DNA of 64,000 nt from Meconema thalassinum (GCA_946902985.2 OX336388.2:286790526-286854525); one strand, 5' to 3'; positions 1 to 10,798 are shown, numbered from the stretch's first letter. Notes: generated by a model from the sequence alone, not told the origin. Program-made: numbers and translations.

Positions 1-569
1 CTCTTTATGACCGTACAAAATTTCAGGTTGATATCATAAATAGTTTCGGAGATATTGAATGCCTGTGATATATTTTACACAGCCGCCATTTTGAGGTTTG
101 TAAACAATTGAACGAAGTTAGATGTCGGTGCATTAAAATGTATATAAACATATACTGTGCCAAGTTTAATTGCGTTTGGTAGGTTAAATCGCGAGAAACG
201 TCCATTTAAATGTCGCAAATTCGCTTGGCCGCCAAGTTGGTTTTGTAGTTACCAGGTTTTCAAAGGTCAATAAGTGAATTTATAGTAGTTCCCTTTATCA
301 CCATACAAAATTCCAGGGTGATATCGGTAATAGTTTCGGAGATATTCAATGCTGGTGAAATATTTCGCACAGCCACCATGTTGGATTGGTGAGACGTAAC
401 AAAATTTGAAGGGCACGGTCGGGGTTGCCCGGAATAGAGCTATAAACTTACCGAGTTTCATTGAAATCTCTCCAGCCGTTTAGATTTTATTAGGGGGACA
501 CACACACACGAATCACACACACACGGTGATCTCATAAGCCTCTTTTTTTCAAAATTGAAAAGAGGCTAA
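1..569 (-). mobile_element. Helentron-like non-autonomous element, family 2, hairpin-end part
   Basis: Cut by the window start. The body resembles 47965-49180 and 51119-53792: repeated cytosine-rich tracts reading CCGCCAT, the phrase AGTTTCGGAGATATT, then an ACACAC tract. It ends in a terminal hairpin at about 536-568, with stem AGCCTCTTTT pairing with AAAAGAGGCT, just after the sequence CTCATAAGCCTC. The same hairpin-plus-CTCATAAGC end closes the copy at 53792. A 3' hairpin without terminal inverted repeats at both ends suits Helitron2/Helentron non-autonomous elements. No coding capacity seen. Confidence 0.6.
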
Positions 570-850
570 AAACTCATCAAGATATTGTGTTACTGAGATA
601 TTGTATCACCAAAACTAGATTAATGGATCAGGGGTTAGTAATTTGTATATCTTTTTGCATAATTCTGTTATCCGGAAACTTGTCTAATTCGGCAAAGAAA
701 AAAACTCTGACTCTTGCGATTCCGTTTTGAGCAATTTTTACTGTACTTTCCAAATCCTGCTAGTCACTGCATGTCACAACTTCGAAATAAAAATTAGAAA
801 AATTGTAATTTAATGTGGATCTGTTAAAATTAGGCTTATTGATATTTATA
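570..850. other. Unassigned AT-rich sequence
   Basis: No open frame, RNA gene or repeat structure recognised between the hairpin end of the preceding element and the ACTAGC repeat that follows. Confidence 0.5.
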
Positions 851-975
851 ACTAGCAGTAGTGCCTGGCTTCGCCCGGTGGATTCATTTGTTTTATGGAT
901 GATAATGAATACTACTATAGAACTGGCACATGCTACTTAAACTACCAGAAAAGAAATATCTTTAAATATATTTTT

Positions 976-1034
976 GTGGTGGTGGTGGTGGTGGTGGTGG
1001 TGGTGGTGGTGGTGGTGGTGGTGGTGGTGGTGGT
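976..1034 (+). repeat. (GGT)n microsatellite
   Basis: About twenty uninterrupted GGT/GTG triplets. Confidence 0.95.
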
Positions 1035-1697
1035 GATTGGCGTGTTAAGCAGTACAGTATAATGGACGTAACCTTTAGGTCATTTTCCCGTAATGATAAT
1101 AATGATAATCATGAATAGGGAAACGGCTATTTACTAACTACAGCACTGACACATGTAATTTACAAACATATTTCTAAAAATGATTAGAAAGAGGAAAAAG
1201 TGAAATAAAAGACACTGCCTAGGGCCAATATCTCATTGGCTGTTAGAAATGTAGAGACCAATAGTGTCGTCTTTGGTCGCATAGCGCCGTAGGACAATAA
1301 TCAGAACACTTTGGAAAACTTCAGCTGTCCCGAGCTACTGAGGTAGCAATAGAATCATTTATCGCCACAAAGCGCTTAACAATAAGTTTCGGAATAAATG
1401 AAGGTAAATTTGGAAGCACCAACGCTTATTGCAGCTGGTAACCTCAATGTACTGCACCAACACCATTGCACTTATACAGAGGCATAATATTTTCATGATG
1501 ATAACTGTTTTAAGGGGGCGCAATATTTAACTATTTTCGCAATTCTGCACCAGAACACTGGTAGAGGTGACGTAATGCAGCTCGAATTGCCAGTCAACAA
1601 TAGACTTATTAAAATACTCTTACAGTTTCACTACTACGGACATGAATGGTTCTAGGGCCTTAATACGTAGATTTCAAGTACAGATATTTGTTATTCA

Positions 1698-1990
1698 AAA
1701 TGTAGGGAATGGAGAGCGTTGTCCAAAATATCAAGTTACAGTGTTAACAACATGGTTTCAAAGTGTATGTGAAATTTGGCGTAATTAGGAGGAACGGTGT
1801 AGATTTGTGATAAAGGACCTAAATGCAGGGAATGGAGTGGTCTGTCCGAAATTTCAAGCAGACAGTGTTACTCGTCGGGTTCCAACGTGTAAGTATGTGA
1901 AATTTGGTTCATATCGGTGAAATGGTGTAGATTTGTGATAAAGGGCCTAAATGCAGGGAATGGACTGGTCTGTCCGTAATTTAACATAGC
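1698..1990 (+). repeat. ~125-bp tandem repeat, about 2.3 units
   Basis: Units begin at about 1698, 1821 and 1950. Each carries a GGGAATGGA core, then a TCAAG phrase and, in the two complete units, GTGTAGATTTGTGATAAAGG. The third unit is partial. Confidence 0.75.
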
Positions 1991-2284
1991 CTAAACTATT
2001 CCTCATGAATCTGGCTATCATTAAAAAAAAAAAGAAGTTTTCGAATCCGAATGGCAGTTCCAGAGATTAGCACAAACACACAAACACACAAACTCTTCAG
2101 CTTTATTATATTAATATAGATAAAGTTTATGTAACCATAAGTCAATATATGTCGTACATTAGTCACATTGTGAGCTTCCTTAGCGTCATTTAGAAACTGT
2201 AAATGTGCAAGAACATACACTTAATAAACTTTTTGCCATAACAGAGGATTCTAAAAATTCTTGTTCCAAAAGCTCACAAATTAA

Positions 2285-2392
2285 AATTTAAAAAATTCCT
2301 CTCGGCACGCCGGAAGGCGGAGGTAGATTTCACCGGGAAAACTAGAGGATAGGCGAAATTAGGCAGAATATGCAGGTTTTCGTAGACGGATC
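2285..2392 (+). repeat. Interspersed repeat, matched in inverse at 59830-59930
   Basis: Contains AATTCCTCTCGGCACGCCGG, GGCGGAGGTAGATTTCACCG and GCAGGTTTTCGTAGA. The reverse complement of 59830-59930 carries the same three phrases in the same order with few changes. Two copies 57 kb apart in opposite orientation identify a dispersed repeat of unknown class. Confidence 0.65.
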
Positions 2393-2519
2393 AGACCTCA
2401 TTTATTGCGAGAAAGAATTTTACAAATGGCGCTTAATTAACTTAGCTTCTCGTTTATAGCCTTCTTTCGATTTTTGCAAAAAATGAAAGTAGACTTATGA
2501 GATCACTACAGGGCGAAAA

Positions 2520-2581
2520 AAGTGTGTCTGTCTGTGTGTGTGTATGTGTGTGTGTGTCTGTGTGTGTGTGTGTGTGTGAGT
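2520..2581 (+). repeat. (TG)n microsatellite inside Helentron-like copy 1
   Basis: Nearly pure TG with TCTG interruptions, at the same position relative to the hairpin as in the copies at 4430-4497 and 20734-20753. Confidence 0.9.
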
Positions 2582-2607
2582 GTACTCTGAATGTCTGTCC
2601 TCCCCCC

Positions 2608-4130
2608 AATCAATTCGAACACGGTGAGCGCAAATTGATCGAAAATTGGTACAAAGGTAGCACTAGCAAAGGACACCTCAGTGTCATGTTTTATATCGCC
2701 GCCATCTTGACGGAAACGAAATGGGGGCCACACAAACGTTCAAAGCTTAAATCAAATTACGACTAACCTAATCATCCGATCTCTCCCAGATTTTGCAACA
2801 ACATACCTTTATGGGGGCAGCATCCTTTGACCAAACTAATAGGTCATCAGCCTAATAGTTTGCGGATGGCGGCCATCTTTGTGTGAAAATCGATTGCCCC
2901 TATTAATTCGAACACGGTGAAACCGAATGGAACGAAATTTGGAACAGAGGTAGTACTAGCAAAGGGCCCCCCAGTGTCATGTTTTATATCGCCGCCATCT
3001 TGACGGAAACGTAATGGCGGCCACCCAAATGTTCAAAGCTTAAATCAAATTACGACTAACCTAATCATCCGATCTCTACCAAATTTTGCAACAACATACC
3101 TTTATCGAGGAAGCATCCTTTGACAAATCTAATAGGTCATTAGCCTAATAGTTTGCGGATGGCGGCCATCTTTGTGTCAAAATCGATTACCCCTATTAAT
3201 TCGAACACGGTGAAACCGAATGGAATGAAATTTGGTACAGAGGTAGCACTAGCACAGGGCACCTCAGTGTTATGTTTTATATCACCGCCATCTTGACGGA
3301 AACGTAATGGCGGCCACACAAATATTCAAAGCTTAAATCAAATTACGATTAACCTAATCATCCGATCTCTACCAAATTTTGCATCAACATACCATTATGG
3401 AGGGAGCATCCTTTGACCAAGCTAATAGGTCATTAGCCTAATATTTTGCGGATGGCGGCCATCTTTGTGTGAAAATCGATTCCCCCTATTAATTCGAACA
3501 CGGTGAAACCGAATGGAACGAAATTTGGTACAGAGGTAGCACTAGAAAAGGCCACCTCAGTGTTATGTTTTATACCACCGCCATCTTGACGGAAACGTAA
3601 TCGCGGCCACCCAAATGTTAAAGGCTAAAATGTAATTACGACCAACCTAATAATCTAGTCTCTACCAAATTTTGCAACAACAAATCTTTATGTGGGAAGC
3701 ATATTCTGACCAAACTGCTAGATCATCAGCCCAATAGTTTGCAGATGGTGGCCAAGTATGTGTGCAAATCGATTCCCCCTATCAATTCAGACACGGTGAA
3801 ACCGAATTGAACGAAATTTGGCACAGAGGTAGCACTAGCAAAAGGCACCTCAGTGTCATGTTTTATATCGCCGCCATCTTGACGGAAACGGAATGACGGC
3901 CACCCAAATGTTAAAAGCTTAAATCAAATTTCGACCATCCTAATAATTTGACCTCTACCGGATTTTGCAACAACATGCCTTTTTGTGGAAAGCATCTTAT
4001 GACTGACTACAAGGTCAGCCCATTAGTTTGCAAATAGCGGCCATGTATGTGTGCAAATCCATTCCCCAGATCAATTCAAACACGGTGAAACCGAATTGAA
4101 TGACTTTTTTTTACAGAGGTAGCACTAGCA
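2608..4130 (+). repeat. ~292-bp tandem repeat, six units
   Basis: Each unit holds CGAACACGGTGAAACCGAAT or a variant, then GAGGTAGCACTAGCAAAGGG, GCCGCCATCTTGACGG, AAATCAAATTACGACTAACC and GATGGCGGCCATC. Unit starts are about 292 bp apart. The last two units diverge most (CCAAGTATGTGTGC in place of CATCTTTGTGTG). Confidence 0.9.
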
Positions 4131-4362
4131 AAGGGCACCTCATATTCATGTTTAATATCCCTATAGCACGTTGTAATTCAACAAGCTACTACAACTAACA
4201 TTCAATTATACTCCTTGAAAAGGACAAAGAGTTATAACAATACCCATGCATTTAGGAGAAAGTAGGCTATATATTCTTTACTGAACATCTTGTTTATGCA
4301 TATTTTTAACATTTTATTGTCTTATGGGGACGGTAACCTTCTCGGCATTTAGGGTCCAAGTT

Positions 4363-4456
4363 TAGCCTACTTTCGATTTTTGTAAAAAATGAAAGTAGAC
4401 TTATGAGATCACTACAGGGCGAAAAAAAGTGTGTCTGTCTGTGTGTGTGTGTGTGA

Positions 4457-4498
<42 letters not shown>

Positions 4499-6212
4499 TA
4501 CTCTGAATGTCTGTCCCCCCCTATCAATTCGAACACGGAGAGCGCAAATTGAACGAAATTTGGTACAAAGGTAGCACTAGCAAAGGACACCTCAGTGTCA
4601 TGTTTTATATCGCCGCCATCTTGACGGAAAAGTAATGGCGGCCACACAAATGTTCAAAGCTTAAATCAAATTACGACTAACCTAATCATCCGATCTCTAC
4701 CAGATTTTGCAACAATATACCTTAATGGGGGCAGCATCCTTTGACCAAACTAATAGGTCATCAGCCTAATAGTTTGCGGATGGCGGCCATCATTGTTTGA
4801 AAATTGATTGCCCCTATTAATTCGAACACGGTGAAACCGAATGGAATGAAATTTGGTACAGAGGTAGCACTAGCAAAAGGCACCCTAGTGTCATGTTTTA
4901 TATCGCCGCCATCTTGACGGAAACGTAATGGCGGCCACCCAAATGTTCAAAGCTTAAATCAAATTACGACTAACCTAATCATCCGATCTCTACCAAATTT
5001 TGCAACAATATACCTTTATCGAGGAAGCATCCTTTGACAAATCTAATAGGTCATTAGCCTAATAGTTTGCGGATGGCGGCCATCTTTGTGTCAAAATCGA
5101 TTACCCCTATTAATTCGAACACGGTGAAACAGAATGGAATGAAATTTGGTACAGAGGTAGCACTAGCAAAGGGCACCCCAGTGTCATGTCTTATATCACC
5201 GCCATCTTAACGGAAACGTAATGGCTTCCACACAAATATTCAAAGCTTAAATCAAATTACGATTAACCTAATCATCCGATCTCTACCAAATTTTTTTATC
5301 AACATACCATTATGGAGGAAGCTTCCTTTGACCAAACTAATAGGTCATTAGCCTAATAGTTTGCGGATGGCGGCCATCTTTGTGTGAAAATCGATTCTCC
5401 CTATTAATTCGAACACGGTGAAACCGAATGGAATGAAATTTGGTACAGAGGTAGCACTAGAAAAGGCCACCTCAGTGTCATGTTTTATATCACCGCCATC
5501 TTGACGGAAACGTAATCGCGGCCACCCAAATGTTAAAGGCTAAAATGTAATTACGACCAACCTAATAATCTAGTCTCTACCAAATTTTGCAACAACAAAT
5601 CTTTATGTGGGAAGCATATTCTGACCAAACTGCTAGATCATCAGCCCAATAGTTTGCAGATGGTGGCCAAGTATGTGTGCAAATCGATTCCCCCTATCAA
5701 TTCAAACACGGTGAAACCGAATTGGACGAAATTTGGTACAGAGGTAGCACTAGCAAAAGGAACCTCAGTGTCATGTTTTATATCGCCGCCATCTTGACGG
5801 AAACGGAATGACGGCCACCCAAATGTTAAAAGCTTAAATCAAATTTCGACCATCCTAATAATTTGACCTCTACCGGTTTTTGCAACAACATGCCTTTTTG
5901 TGGAAAGGATCTTATGACTGACTACAAGGTCATCAGCCCAATAGTTTGCAAATAGCGGCCATGTATGTGTGCAAATCCATTCCCCAGATCAATTCAAACA
6001 CGGTGAAACCGAATTGAATGTTTTTTTTTTACAGAGGTAGCACTAGCAATGGGCACCTCATATTCATGTTTAATATCCCTATAGCACGTTGTATTTCAAC
6101 AAGCTACTACAACCAATATTCAATTATGCTCCTTGAAAAGGACAAAGAGTTATAACAATACCCATGCATTTAGGAGAAAGTAGGCTATATGTTCTTTACT
6201 TAACATCTTGTT
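4363..6212 (-). mobile_element. Helentron-like element, family 1, copy 2
   Basis: Begins TAGCCTACTTTCGATTTTTG with the same hairpin partner GAAAGTAGACTTA, and ends TAGGCTATATGTTCTTTACT then TAACATCTTGT. It has six ~292-bp units in the same order as copy 1 (starts near 4527, 4818, 5110, 5407, 5696, 5987), including the same unit-specific variants. The two copies are in the same orientation, 70 bp apart. They look like products of tandem insertion or a local duplication that left out the spacer. Confidence 0.7.
4527..6050 (+). repeat. ~292-bp tandem repeat, six units (copy 2)
   Basis: Unit-by-unit counterpart of 2608-4130, with the same order of variant units. For example, the unit with TAATCGCGGCCACCCAAATG is fourth in both. 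Confidence 0.88.
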
Positions 6213-6314
6213 ATACTTGTGGTCGCACTGTCCTTATGCAAGGTTTCGACACTGATGTGTAACTATCTAGCGGTCTGTTACTCCTTCACGCAAAATTTTA
6301 TCTCCCGCAGAGAT

Positions 6315-6691
6315 GTTGGTTGGTTCCTCAGTTCAGCGGCTGCGACAACGCGGTCATGTAGCCCCGTGTACTTCGGGTGTGTGTAGAACCTGTCTGATAA
6401 ACGGTGTTAATTGTGATGGCTGTATTAGTCTGTAATTCTGGTAAGGACTGCAGACGGTCAATTTCAAGTAGTAGTTCCTAATTTTGCTACCAAATACTAC
6501 CGTCAACGGCACCTAGTTGTGAACTTGGCTACTAGATGCCACCGCAACCAGCTACTCGCAAAGAACGTTGCAACTTCCCCTCCAAAGGAAGGCATACTGA
6601 GGGATTTTTAGCGTTCTGAGAAAATACGACGACTTATCCGGCTTTGAACCCACGACCTTGGACATAGTTCACCATGCTACCAGTTACCTCA
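6315..6691 (-). mobile_element. tRNA-derived SINE, family C (degraded copy)
   Basis: Plus strand starts GTTGGTTGGTTCC and carries GATCATGTAGC-type and TGTCTGATAA phrases shared with 41074, 42441, 56205 and 59190. Its right end holds the inverse of the tRNA-like head: GGCTTTGAACCCACGACC corresponds to box B on the minus strand. Orientation is therefore minus. The sequence is rather diverged and part of the body is lost. Confidence 0.7.
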
Positions 6692-6960
6692 CCTCACCCA
6701 CAGTCAGGTGGAAAAATGAATGTGATCTCGTGCAATGGTGTTGTCATGGCAACGTCTGATGGCTCATCCCTCATCAATTCAGTAGTGTTGTCATGGCAAC
6801 GTCTGATGGCACTTGGCATTTTCTTCTAATTCCGAAATCATTTTGCTCTCCCTTGGCGTAAGGGTGGGTCATATCAAAAATTCGTTCAGACAAAAGTTTT
6901 AGGTAATTATTACGGGAATACTGTCCATTTCGTACGATTTTGATATTGTGCCTATTAAGA
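6692..6960. other. Intergenic sequence with a duplicated X-box-like palindrome
   Basis: The 26-bp segment with core GTTGTCATGGCAAC occurs twice, at 6740-6753 and 6787-6800, each followed by GTCTGATGGC. The core fits the RFX X-box consensus (GTTNCCATGGNAAC) at all but one position. No gene is visible next to it, so a regulatory role is only a possibility. Confidence 0.45.
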
Positions 6961-6985
6961 GAGATATGTCTTCTTTAATCGTATC

Positions 6986-7000
6986 GGCCAACTAAGGACC
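6986..7000 (-). other. 3' UTR stem-loop of LINE family LN1
   Basis: On the minus strand GGTC-CTTAGTT-GGCC: a 4-bp stem with one G-U pair and a 7-nt loop, just after the stop codon and followed by ATACGA. The equivalent position in other copies keeps the stem with different bases (see finding). Confidence 0.5.
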
Positions 7001-7003
7001 ACG

Positions 7004-9341
7004 TTATTTCAACTGGCTTCTCTGGGCTTTGATCTTTGCCCAGTGTTCTTTCATACGTTGCCGGTGTTGCTCTTTTCTTTCTTCCGTCCACATCTTTCCC
7101 GTCTTCAACTTCGGTTTTTCCTGAAAACCCTGGTGGTCGTGTAGTTTCTTCCTGAGGGAATTGCGTTCATGAATATCCCCACAGGTAATTTCCATCTCTT
7201 GCAGGTCACTTTCCACCTCTTCGAACCAGGCTGGCTTGGTCTTCTTATTTTTAAAATAGTTAAAGATCCGGTTCGTCAATCGTGTGGGTTTCATTCTAAG
7301 CAAGTGGCCATAAAATGCAATCCTCCTTTTCCTCATTACATCAGAGATCTTCTGGACATGAATATACAGCTCATAGTTATGCCGCCGTCTATATTCACCG
7401 TTGTCTTTAATCGGGCCAAGAATTTTCCTCAAGATCTTCCTTTCCTTGATCTCCAATTTTTCTATCAGGCCTTTCTTGTTCATGGTGAGGCATTCCGCTG
7501 CGTACAGAGCCTCTGGTCGTATGACAGTGCAATAATGCCTAAGTTTTGCGTTCAGGGATATTGACTTTTTGTTGTAAACGTCCTTGGTGAGTTGGTACGC
7601 CATTTCCATTTTGTTCATGCGCGAAGTGAAGGTTTCTTTCTCACATACGTTGGGTTCTACCCACTCGCCAATATATTTAAACTTATCTGTCCGTTTGATT
7701 TTCCCCTGGTTTACTTTTAGTTCCCTTGGTGCTGGCTTGATGTTAGTTATGAAGTGTGTTTTCTCCAAAGAGATCTGAAGACCAACTTTCGTTGCCTGTA
7801 CCTGCAGCTGGTTAATTTGTTTTGTGGCCATATCTAAAGAGTCAGAGAAAATTGCAAGATCATCTGCAAAAGCTAGGCAAGCAATAGAAAGGTTCATGTT
7901 CTTGTAACCCAGTCGTACTCCATTTTGGACCCCATTGTTCATTTTTTGTGCCACTCGCGGATGACTTTTTCAAGTGCACAGTTGTAGAGCAGGGGTGAAA
8001 GCCCATCTCCCTGCCTAACTCCTGTCTTAATTTCGAAAGAGTCTGAAATTTCTCCTCTGAACTTAACTCTGGAGGTTGTGTTAGCTAAGGTCTGTTGAAT
8101 GATTGCCCTGGTTTTATTATCCAATCCAAATTCCTTTAGAATTTGAATAAGAGCTATTCTATCAATCGAATCATAGGCCTTCTTGAAGTCGACGAAGGTT
8201 ACCACAAATTTCTTGTTCCTTTGCTTCAGATAGAAAAGGATGGATTTCAGATTCATAATTTGTTCGGCACATGAGCGCTCTTTCCTGAACCCTCCTTGGT
8301 ACTCTCCTAATTGCGGATCAAGTTGTTGTTCTGCCCTAATCTGTAGAGCTTTTGAAATAATTTTGTAAGTTATCAGTAGGAGGGAAATGCCGCGGTAGTT
8401 GTTAACGTCCGTTTTGTCACCTTTCTTATGCAGGGGATGAATCAAGGCAGAAGTCCAATCACGTGGAAGTCTCTCAGTTTCCCAAATCTCCTTGATAATG
8501 TCCGTCAATTTATCAATCATCTTTTCACCAGCATACTTCCACAGTTCGGCGATTATCGAGTCCTCACCTGGTGCCTTGTTGTTCTTAAGTGACTGGATAA
8601 TCTGTGTGATTTCTTCTTTCGTTGGAGGGGATGAATCTGGGTGGACTTGTATGTTGTCTTCAAATGAGAAAGTGGAGTTTGGAGTCTCACAATTAAGGAG
8701 GGATTCAAAGTATTTCGCTAGAATCTGGCAATTTTCTCTTTCACTGTAAGCTAGTCTCCCATTTGAGTCTTTGAACTGTAGACTCGGAGGATTGTATTTG
8801 CTTAGATTGCGTTTGAAGGTTCTGTAGAAGTCCCTTGTGGTGTTCCTCTGAAAGTCTAGCTCAATTTGAGTTAGTTGGCTCTTGTTGTAGGCACGTTTTA
8901 CATTGCGGATGATTTTTGCAGCGCGTTGTCTCTCGTTCACGAAGTTTTCCCAATTATCTTGGTTCTTTCCCGAGTTCCATTTCTGCCAGGCAAGTTGTCT
9001 TTGCTTTACCACTGAATCACATGCATTATTCCACCACGCATGTTTCTTTGACTTCGTCAGTGGAACTGTCTCCTGTGCTGTTGTGACCAAGGCCTGTTGT
9101 AGTTCATTCCAGTTTTCGGGATTCAAAGACTCTAGTTTTTGAGTAAATTCAGGGCACAGTCGTAGTTTTTCAGTATCAAATCGATTGATCTTTTTAAGAC
9201 GGCCTTTCTGGTGTTTCTCGGAATCAGTTTAACTTTGATTTGGGATAGATAGTGATCCGAATCTAGATTGGCATTTCTTAGAACCTTCACATTCTGTATT
9301 TCTCTCTGAGAGATATGATTAATGTTTCCTGAAAAACCCAC
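7004..9341 (-). pseudogene. LINE endonuclease-reverse transcriptase, three broken frames
   Basis: Would copy element RNA into DNA at a nicked target. Frame 9132-9341 carries the endonuclease end with the DSDHYL motif. Frame 7939-9126 carries the RT with NNYRGISLL, FVDFKKAYDSIDR and TGVRQGDGLSPLLYN. Frame 7004-7954 begins with the end of the RT palm, FADDLAIF, and runs to the C-terminus with RKRRIAFYGHLLRM and MWTEERKEQHRQRMKEHW. The frames join at two breaks: one near 9126-9150, and one in an A-run near 7942-7950, where one lost base would explain the shift. The catalytic residues (FVDF, FADD) are present. The plus-strand frames at 7169-9142 are shadows. The element copy is inactive as it stands. 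Confidence 0.88.
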
Positions 9342-9646
9342 TTTTTCTCACCCCTTTGGTCTATGGTTGGTGCTGTCAAAAAACTTTTCAAACATAAATT
9401 TTTGGTCCCTATCCCATATATAGTATGAAATTTGAATGAATTCGATACTTCAAATATTATGAGAGTTATAGCGATATTTCATTTTTTTGAAAAAAGCCCC
9501 CTATTTTCACCCCTTTAGACCGATTGTGCCTATTATCGAACTCGACCGAAATTTTATAGGGATACATATTATGTAAAACATTCAAAGTGATTGGTGCAAA
9601 ATTGCGGTAGTTATCGTGTCCACAAGAAGGTGATATATGTATATAT
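9342..9646. repeat. CACCCCTTT-type repeat interrupted by the LTR element
   Basis: Two phrases TTTTCACCCCTTTAGACC / TTCTCACCCCTTTGGTC flank a ~150-bp AT-rich segment. The sequence runs up to a TATATGTATATAT tract, where the LTR element begins. The right flank resumes with the same type of TATATA tract, so the LTR element probably sits inside this repeat. No coding capacity. Confidence 0.45.
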
Positions 9647-9875
9647 TGTACAGGCCCCCAGGGGGCTGCACCCCCTGAAGCCACCCTCCATCATCTATTA
9701 AAACCACCCCTAACTGGCAGACATAATAAAGCCAGAACAGTACCTTTTACACAGCAAGGGCGGCTGCCCAACTTGGGGAGCCTGCCAACCACTTGCATCA
9801 CACTCACAAACATCTACACAATGGCTAACTAGGACACCTACATCGATGGAATGCCGACGAAGCAACGCCAGAACC

Positions 9876-9923
9876 TATAAAAAGGAAGGCCTTAATGAGG
9901 ACACTCTCTCTCTATTATCAGTC
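9876..9923 (+). promoter_or_regulatory. LTR core promoter: TATA box and initiator
   Basis: TATAAAAA at 9876-9883 and TCAGTC at 9918-9923, which matches the arthropod initiator (TCAKTY). The distance from TATA to the initiator A is about 44 nt, longer than the usual ~30. The real start may therefore be in the CT-rich stretch between them. Confidence 0.6.
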
Positions 9924-9967
9924 ATACAGTGTGTGTAGCCGGAGGCCCTAGTACAAGCTGCTATCAT

Positions 9968-9976
9968 CAGGTGAGT
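9968..9976 (+). promoter_or_regulatory. Splice donor consensus in the LTR
   Basis: CAG|GTGAGT, a perfect donor, about 50 nt after the initiator. The 3' LTR has CTG|GTGAGT at the same place. A donor in the leader is typical of elements that make spliced RNA. Confidence 0.55.
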
Positions 9977-10532
9977 CAGCAAGTGTTCAGATTTCCTATA
10001 CTTTGTAAAACCTACCCACAAACTTGTACACATAACTTGCATTATTATTCACATTTCCCTAAAAGGGACATACAATTTCATACATCACTGACCAATAAAT
10101 ACTTGGTCAGTAATCTACACATTGCATTCGTAATTACTCGCCTCTTTACATCCTAATCCCCTTCCTGACTCTCATCACGAGTAAGCGTGACAACAGTGGC
10201 CGGTAATCGCCTACTCAGGCTCCATTGTGTCTCTCACACGCGACCGCTGGCAGCAAGCCGCCAGCCTAGCTGACATCAGCAGGTCTGTTATATAATTCCT
10301 TTCCACCAGCTGGGAGTCCAGTACATTAACCGGGCTCAGAGGATCATCCCCTAAGCGACACTTACGTCTTCGTAGGAGCACCCCCTATCATTTAAACATC
10401 ATACAACACTCTACACTGGTAAGCTTACCCAGCTACGGGAAGCTGCCCTCTCTAGGAATCACCTTCCAAATTGGTACACTAACACATATGTTTTAGACCT
10501 AGCTACCCCTAACTAAGGGATCTAAAACAATT

Positions 10533-10550
10533 TGGTGGAGGCGCCGCTAC
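10533..10550 (+). other. Primer-binding-site candidate
   Basis: TGGTGGAGGCGCCGCTAC starts three bases after the 5' LTR. TGG is the complement of a tRNA CCA end. I cannot name the tRNA. Confidence 0.5.
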
Positions 10551-10631
10551 TACGCACAGTAAGGGTAGGACTCATACAACGAGCCCTCGTAGTAGAAACG
10601 ACCCCTACCGTACGCAGCCAAGCGAAATAGT

Positions 10632-10648
10632 GATTTTTTTTCTCTCAG
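10632..10648 (+). promoter_or_regulatory. Splice acceptor consensus in the leader
   Basis: Eight T then CTCTCAG, a strong pyrimidine tract with AG at 10647-10648. With the donor at 9970 it defines a 678-bp intron. The first ATG after the acceptor is the start of the 451-residue ORF. Confidence 0.5.
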
Positions 10649-10798
10649 ACAGAAAGCATCATTTTTGCTTCACACTACCTATACAAGGGAAATTTTTGTC
10701 AAACCAACCCCCCAGCCCCCCGAAAGAATCAGAGAGATACAAGATACACTGCCAAACACGCACAGTTTTTTTTAGAAGACGCATACACTTTATTCGGC

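Larger units (their letters stand above)
851..2120 (+). mobile_element. ACTAGC-headed interspersed repeat
   Basis: Starts ACTAGCAGTAGTGCCTGGCT followed by TCGCCCGG and ends near TTATTATATTAATATAGA. Related heads (ACTAGC followed by a CCCGG-type phrase) occur at 25900, 29500, 31969, 38673 and 51665. It contains a GGT microsatellite at about 976-1034 and a ~125-bp tandem repeat (units starting near 1698, 1821 and 1950, each with the phrase GCAGGGAATGGA or a variant). Non-coding. The class is not certain; such repeats are common in insect genomes. Confidence 0.5.
2457..4293 (-). mobile_element. Helentron-like element, family 1, copy 1
   Basis: On the plus strand it begins TAGCCTTCTTTCGATTTTTG and folds into a terminal hairpin with GAAAGTAGACTTA. 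It ends near AGTAGGCTATA and then TTCTTTACTGAACATCTTGT. Read on the minus strand, the 5' end is therefore an ~20-nt terminus followed by an inverted repeat of the hairpin arm (an asymmetric, subterminal repeat), and the 3' end is the hairpin. This is the known arrangement of Helitron2/Helentron derivatives (HINE/DINE-1). The interior has a GT microsatellite and six ~292-bp repeats starting near 2608, 2902, 3196, 3488, 3780 and 4070. Open frames inside are low-complexity and not genes. Confidence 0.7.
6965..9341 (-). mobile_element. 5'-truncated LINE (non-LTR retrotransposon), family LN1
   Basis: Minus-strand element. It keeps the end of the APE-type endonuclease, the whole reverse transcriptase and the C-terminal region, then a short 3' UTR with a stem-loop (6986-7000). 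The 5' part, including most of the endonuclease, is missing beyond 9341. Five other copies of the same family are in this window (29032-29435, 33330-34028, 46772-47033, 56952-58400, 60880-62256). I do not assign a clade; the residual SDHY motif of the endonuclease shows it is an APE-type LINE. Confidence 0.88.
9647..10529 (+). repeat. 5' LTR
   Basis: 883 bp, TGTACAGGCC to CTAAAACA. It contains a TATA box (9876-9883), an initiator-like TCAGTC (9918-9923), a splice-donor consensus (9968-9976) and an AATAAA (10094-10099). Confidence 0.93.

Noticed and set aside
2457..4293. Classical TIR transposon (MITE)
   Set aside because: The inverted repeat is terminal on one side but ~20 nt from the other end, and a terminal hairpin is present; Helentron-like is the better fit.
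4306..4647. 113-codon His/Thr-rich frame
   Set aside because: Runs through the TG microsatellite of the Helentron-like element.
9929..10156. 75-codon frame also present at 19242-19469
   Set aside because: Both are the same part of the two LTRs; non-coding and partly downstream of the likely transcript start and splice donor.
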